A stretch of DNA of 6,035 nucleotides from Anaerolineae bacterium (GTDB lineage: Bacteria; Chloroflexota; Anaerolineae; Promineifilales; Promineifilaceae): the NCBI GenBank assembly GCA_028284105.1, contig JANQSK010000049.1:1-6035 (forward strand), read 5' to 3'. Below are positions 5,606 through 6,035 of this stretch, in pieces. The notes beneath the pieces were generated by a model. It was not told the origin of the DNA. It did not search any database and saw only the letters and a list, made by a program, of their open reading frames with translations. Both the position numbers and the translations under genes were made by a program. Position 1 is the stretch's first letter. Each line of letters starts with the position of its first letter.

Positions 5606-6035
5606 CTATTGGACAATGAAGCTGTTTAATATCTCATCAAAGGCGGCGACATCTGCATCACTTATAAGTTGGGTTTCAAGAAGAATGACAAAAGCAGAAT
5701 CTTGCGGAACGGCCGTTAAGACGACAAATGTTGCACCCGCTTCCCCACAGTTTGTCCATACATCATATTGACCGGTGTACAGTTGGTCAGCATAAGCTTC
5801 ACGACCACCATATTCACAATCACTGGAAAGGTCAATTTGCTCAATAAGTTGTTTATCGTCCATACCCAAGCTACTTGAAACACGGAAGGAAACTCCAGGA
5901 GTAGACCAGCTTGTCTGGTATCCATTAACATCTGGAGAAGCAATCAAACGGAAACCAAGGTTTTCACCTGACTCATTGTTCCATGAGCTACCATCAACCT
6001 GAGACCATTCAACGGGGACATTCACAAAAAGTTGA
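5606..6035 (-). CDS. Unrecognised protein, C-terminal part (5' end outside window)
   Basis: The frame is open through the right edge. An in-frame GTG at 6025 is not needed as a start, because the frame continues with Gln-Leu-Phe before it, so about 142 C-terminal residues are seen. Counting from that GTG, the fragment starts VPVEW, then LIASPDVNGYQTSW (27-40), and PGVSFRVSSSLG (43-54). CEYGGREAYADQLYTGQYD follows at 70-88, then WTNCG with Cys93, and the fragment ends in DADVAAFDEILNSFIVQ. Cys70 and Cys93 may form a disulfide, which would fit an exported protein. The opening VP-x-x-W and the closing helix 'aafdeILnSF' recall PsbP/Mog1-like lipoprotein domains; this is a fold-level guess only. 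No catalytic motif is visible. A strong terminator follows. Confidence 0.7.
   Translation of the reverse strand, partial: QLFVNVPVEWSQVDGSSWNNESGENLGFRLIASPDVNGYQTSWSTPGVSFRVSSSLGMDDKQLIEQIDLSSDCEYGGREAYADQLYTGQYDVWTNCGEAGATFVVLTAVPQDSAFVILLETQLISDADVAAFDEILNSFIVQ

Noticed and set aside
1..6035. Insertion sequence, prophage, toxin-antitoxin or CRISPR locus
   Set aside because: No transposase, integrase, repeat-spacer array or toxin/antitoxin family motif was found in either strand. Genes look like ordinary chromosomal genes.

Overview
The window is bacterial DNA of moderate GC content. It has six protein genes of normal size (two cut by the window edges), one possible micro-gene, and several strong inverted repeats. 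No rRNA, tRNA, transposase, phage gene or CRISPR array is visible. The organism cannot be fixed from the sequence. A YHYH-domain protein with Ala-rich C-terminal repeats, a two-TM K+ channel with an RCK domain, a GNSY-type SGNH lipoprotein and a recurrent AACGGCCGTT palindrome would fit a Chloroflexota-like genome, but that is a guess and not a marker-based call.

Layout: 1-383 (+) is the C-terminal end of a YHYH-domain protein. It ends in a Gly/Gln/Asn-rich linker and two 25-residue repeats, followed by nested inverted repeats and a terminator (387-543). 563-1120 (-) is a RimJ/RimL-type GNAT acetyltransferase convergent with it. A structured divergent spacer (1121-1415) precedes a two-gene + strand operon. 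1416-2768 is a class III (omega) aminotransferase of the putrescine/taurine/beta-alanine:pyruvate type. 2780-3922 is a two-TM K+ channel with a cytoplasmic RCK/TrkA nucleotide-binding module. A 549-base gene-free stretch follows, and its first half holds a compact structured segment ending in a clear intrinsic terminator (about 4050-4243). 4472-5257 (-) is a GNSY-type SGNH lipoprotein. Its upstream region holds a promoter-, Shine-Dalgarno- and terminator-equipped 24-codon ORF on the + strand (5447-5521). 5606-6035 (-) is the C-terminal part of an unrecognised, probably secreted protein. It shares a 14-bp bidirectional terminator with the micro-ORF.

How the genes work together: the only convincing functional unit is the aminotransferase/K+ channel pair, 11 nt apart on one strand. 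If the enzyme acts on putrescine or another omega-amine, the pair could link amine turnover with K+ or osmotic balance; this is inference. The other genes look like independent units. The least explained items are the structured segment at 4050-4243, the micro-ORF, the nested inverted repeats at 387-543, the atypical RCK domain, and the AACGGCCGTT clustering.
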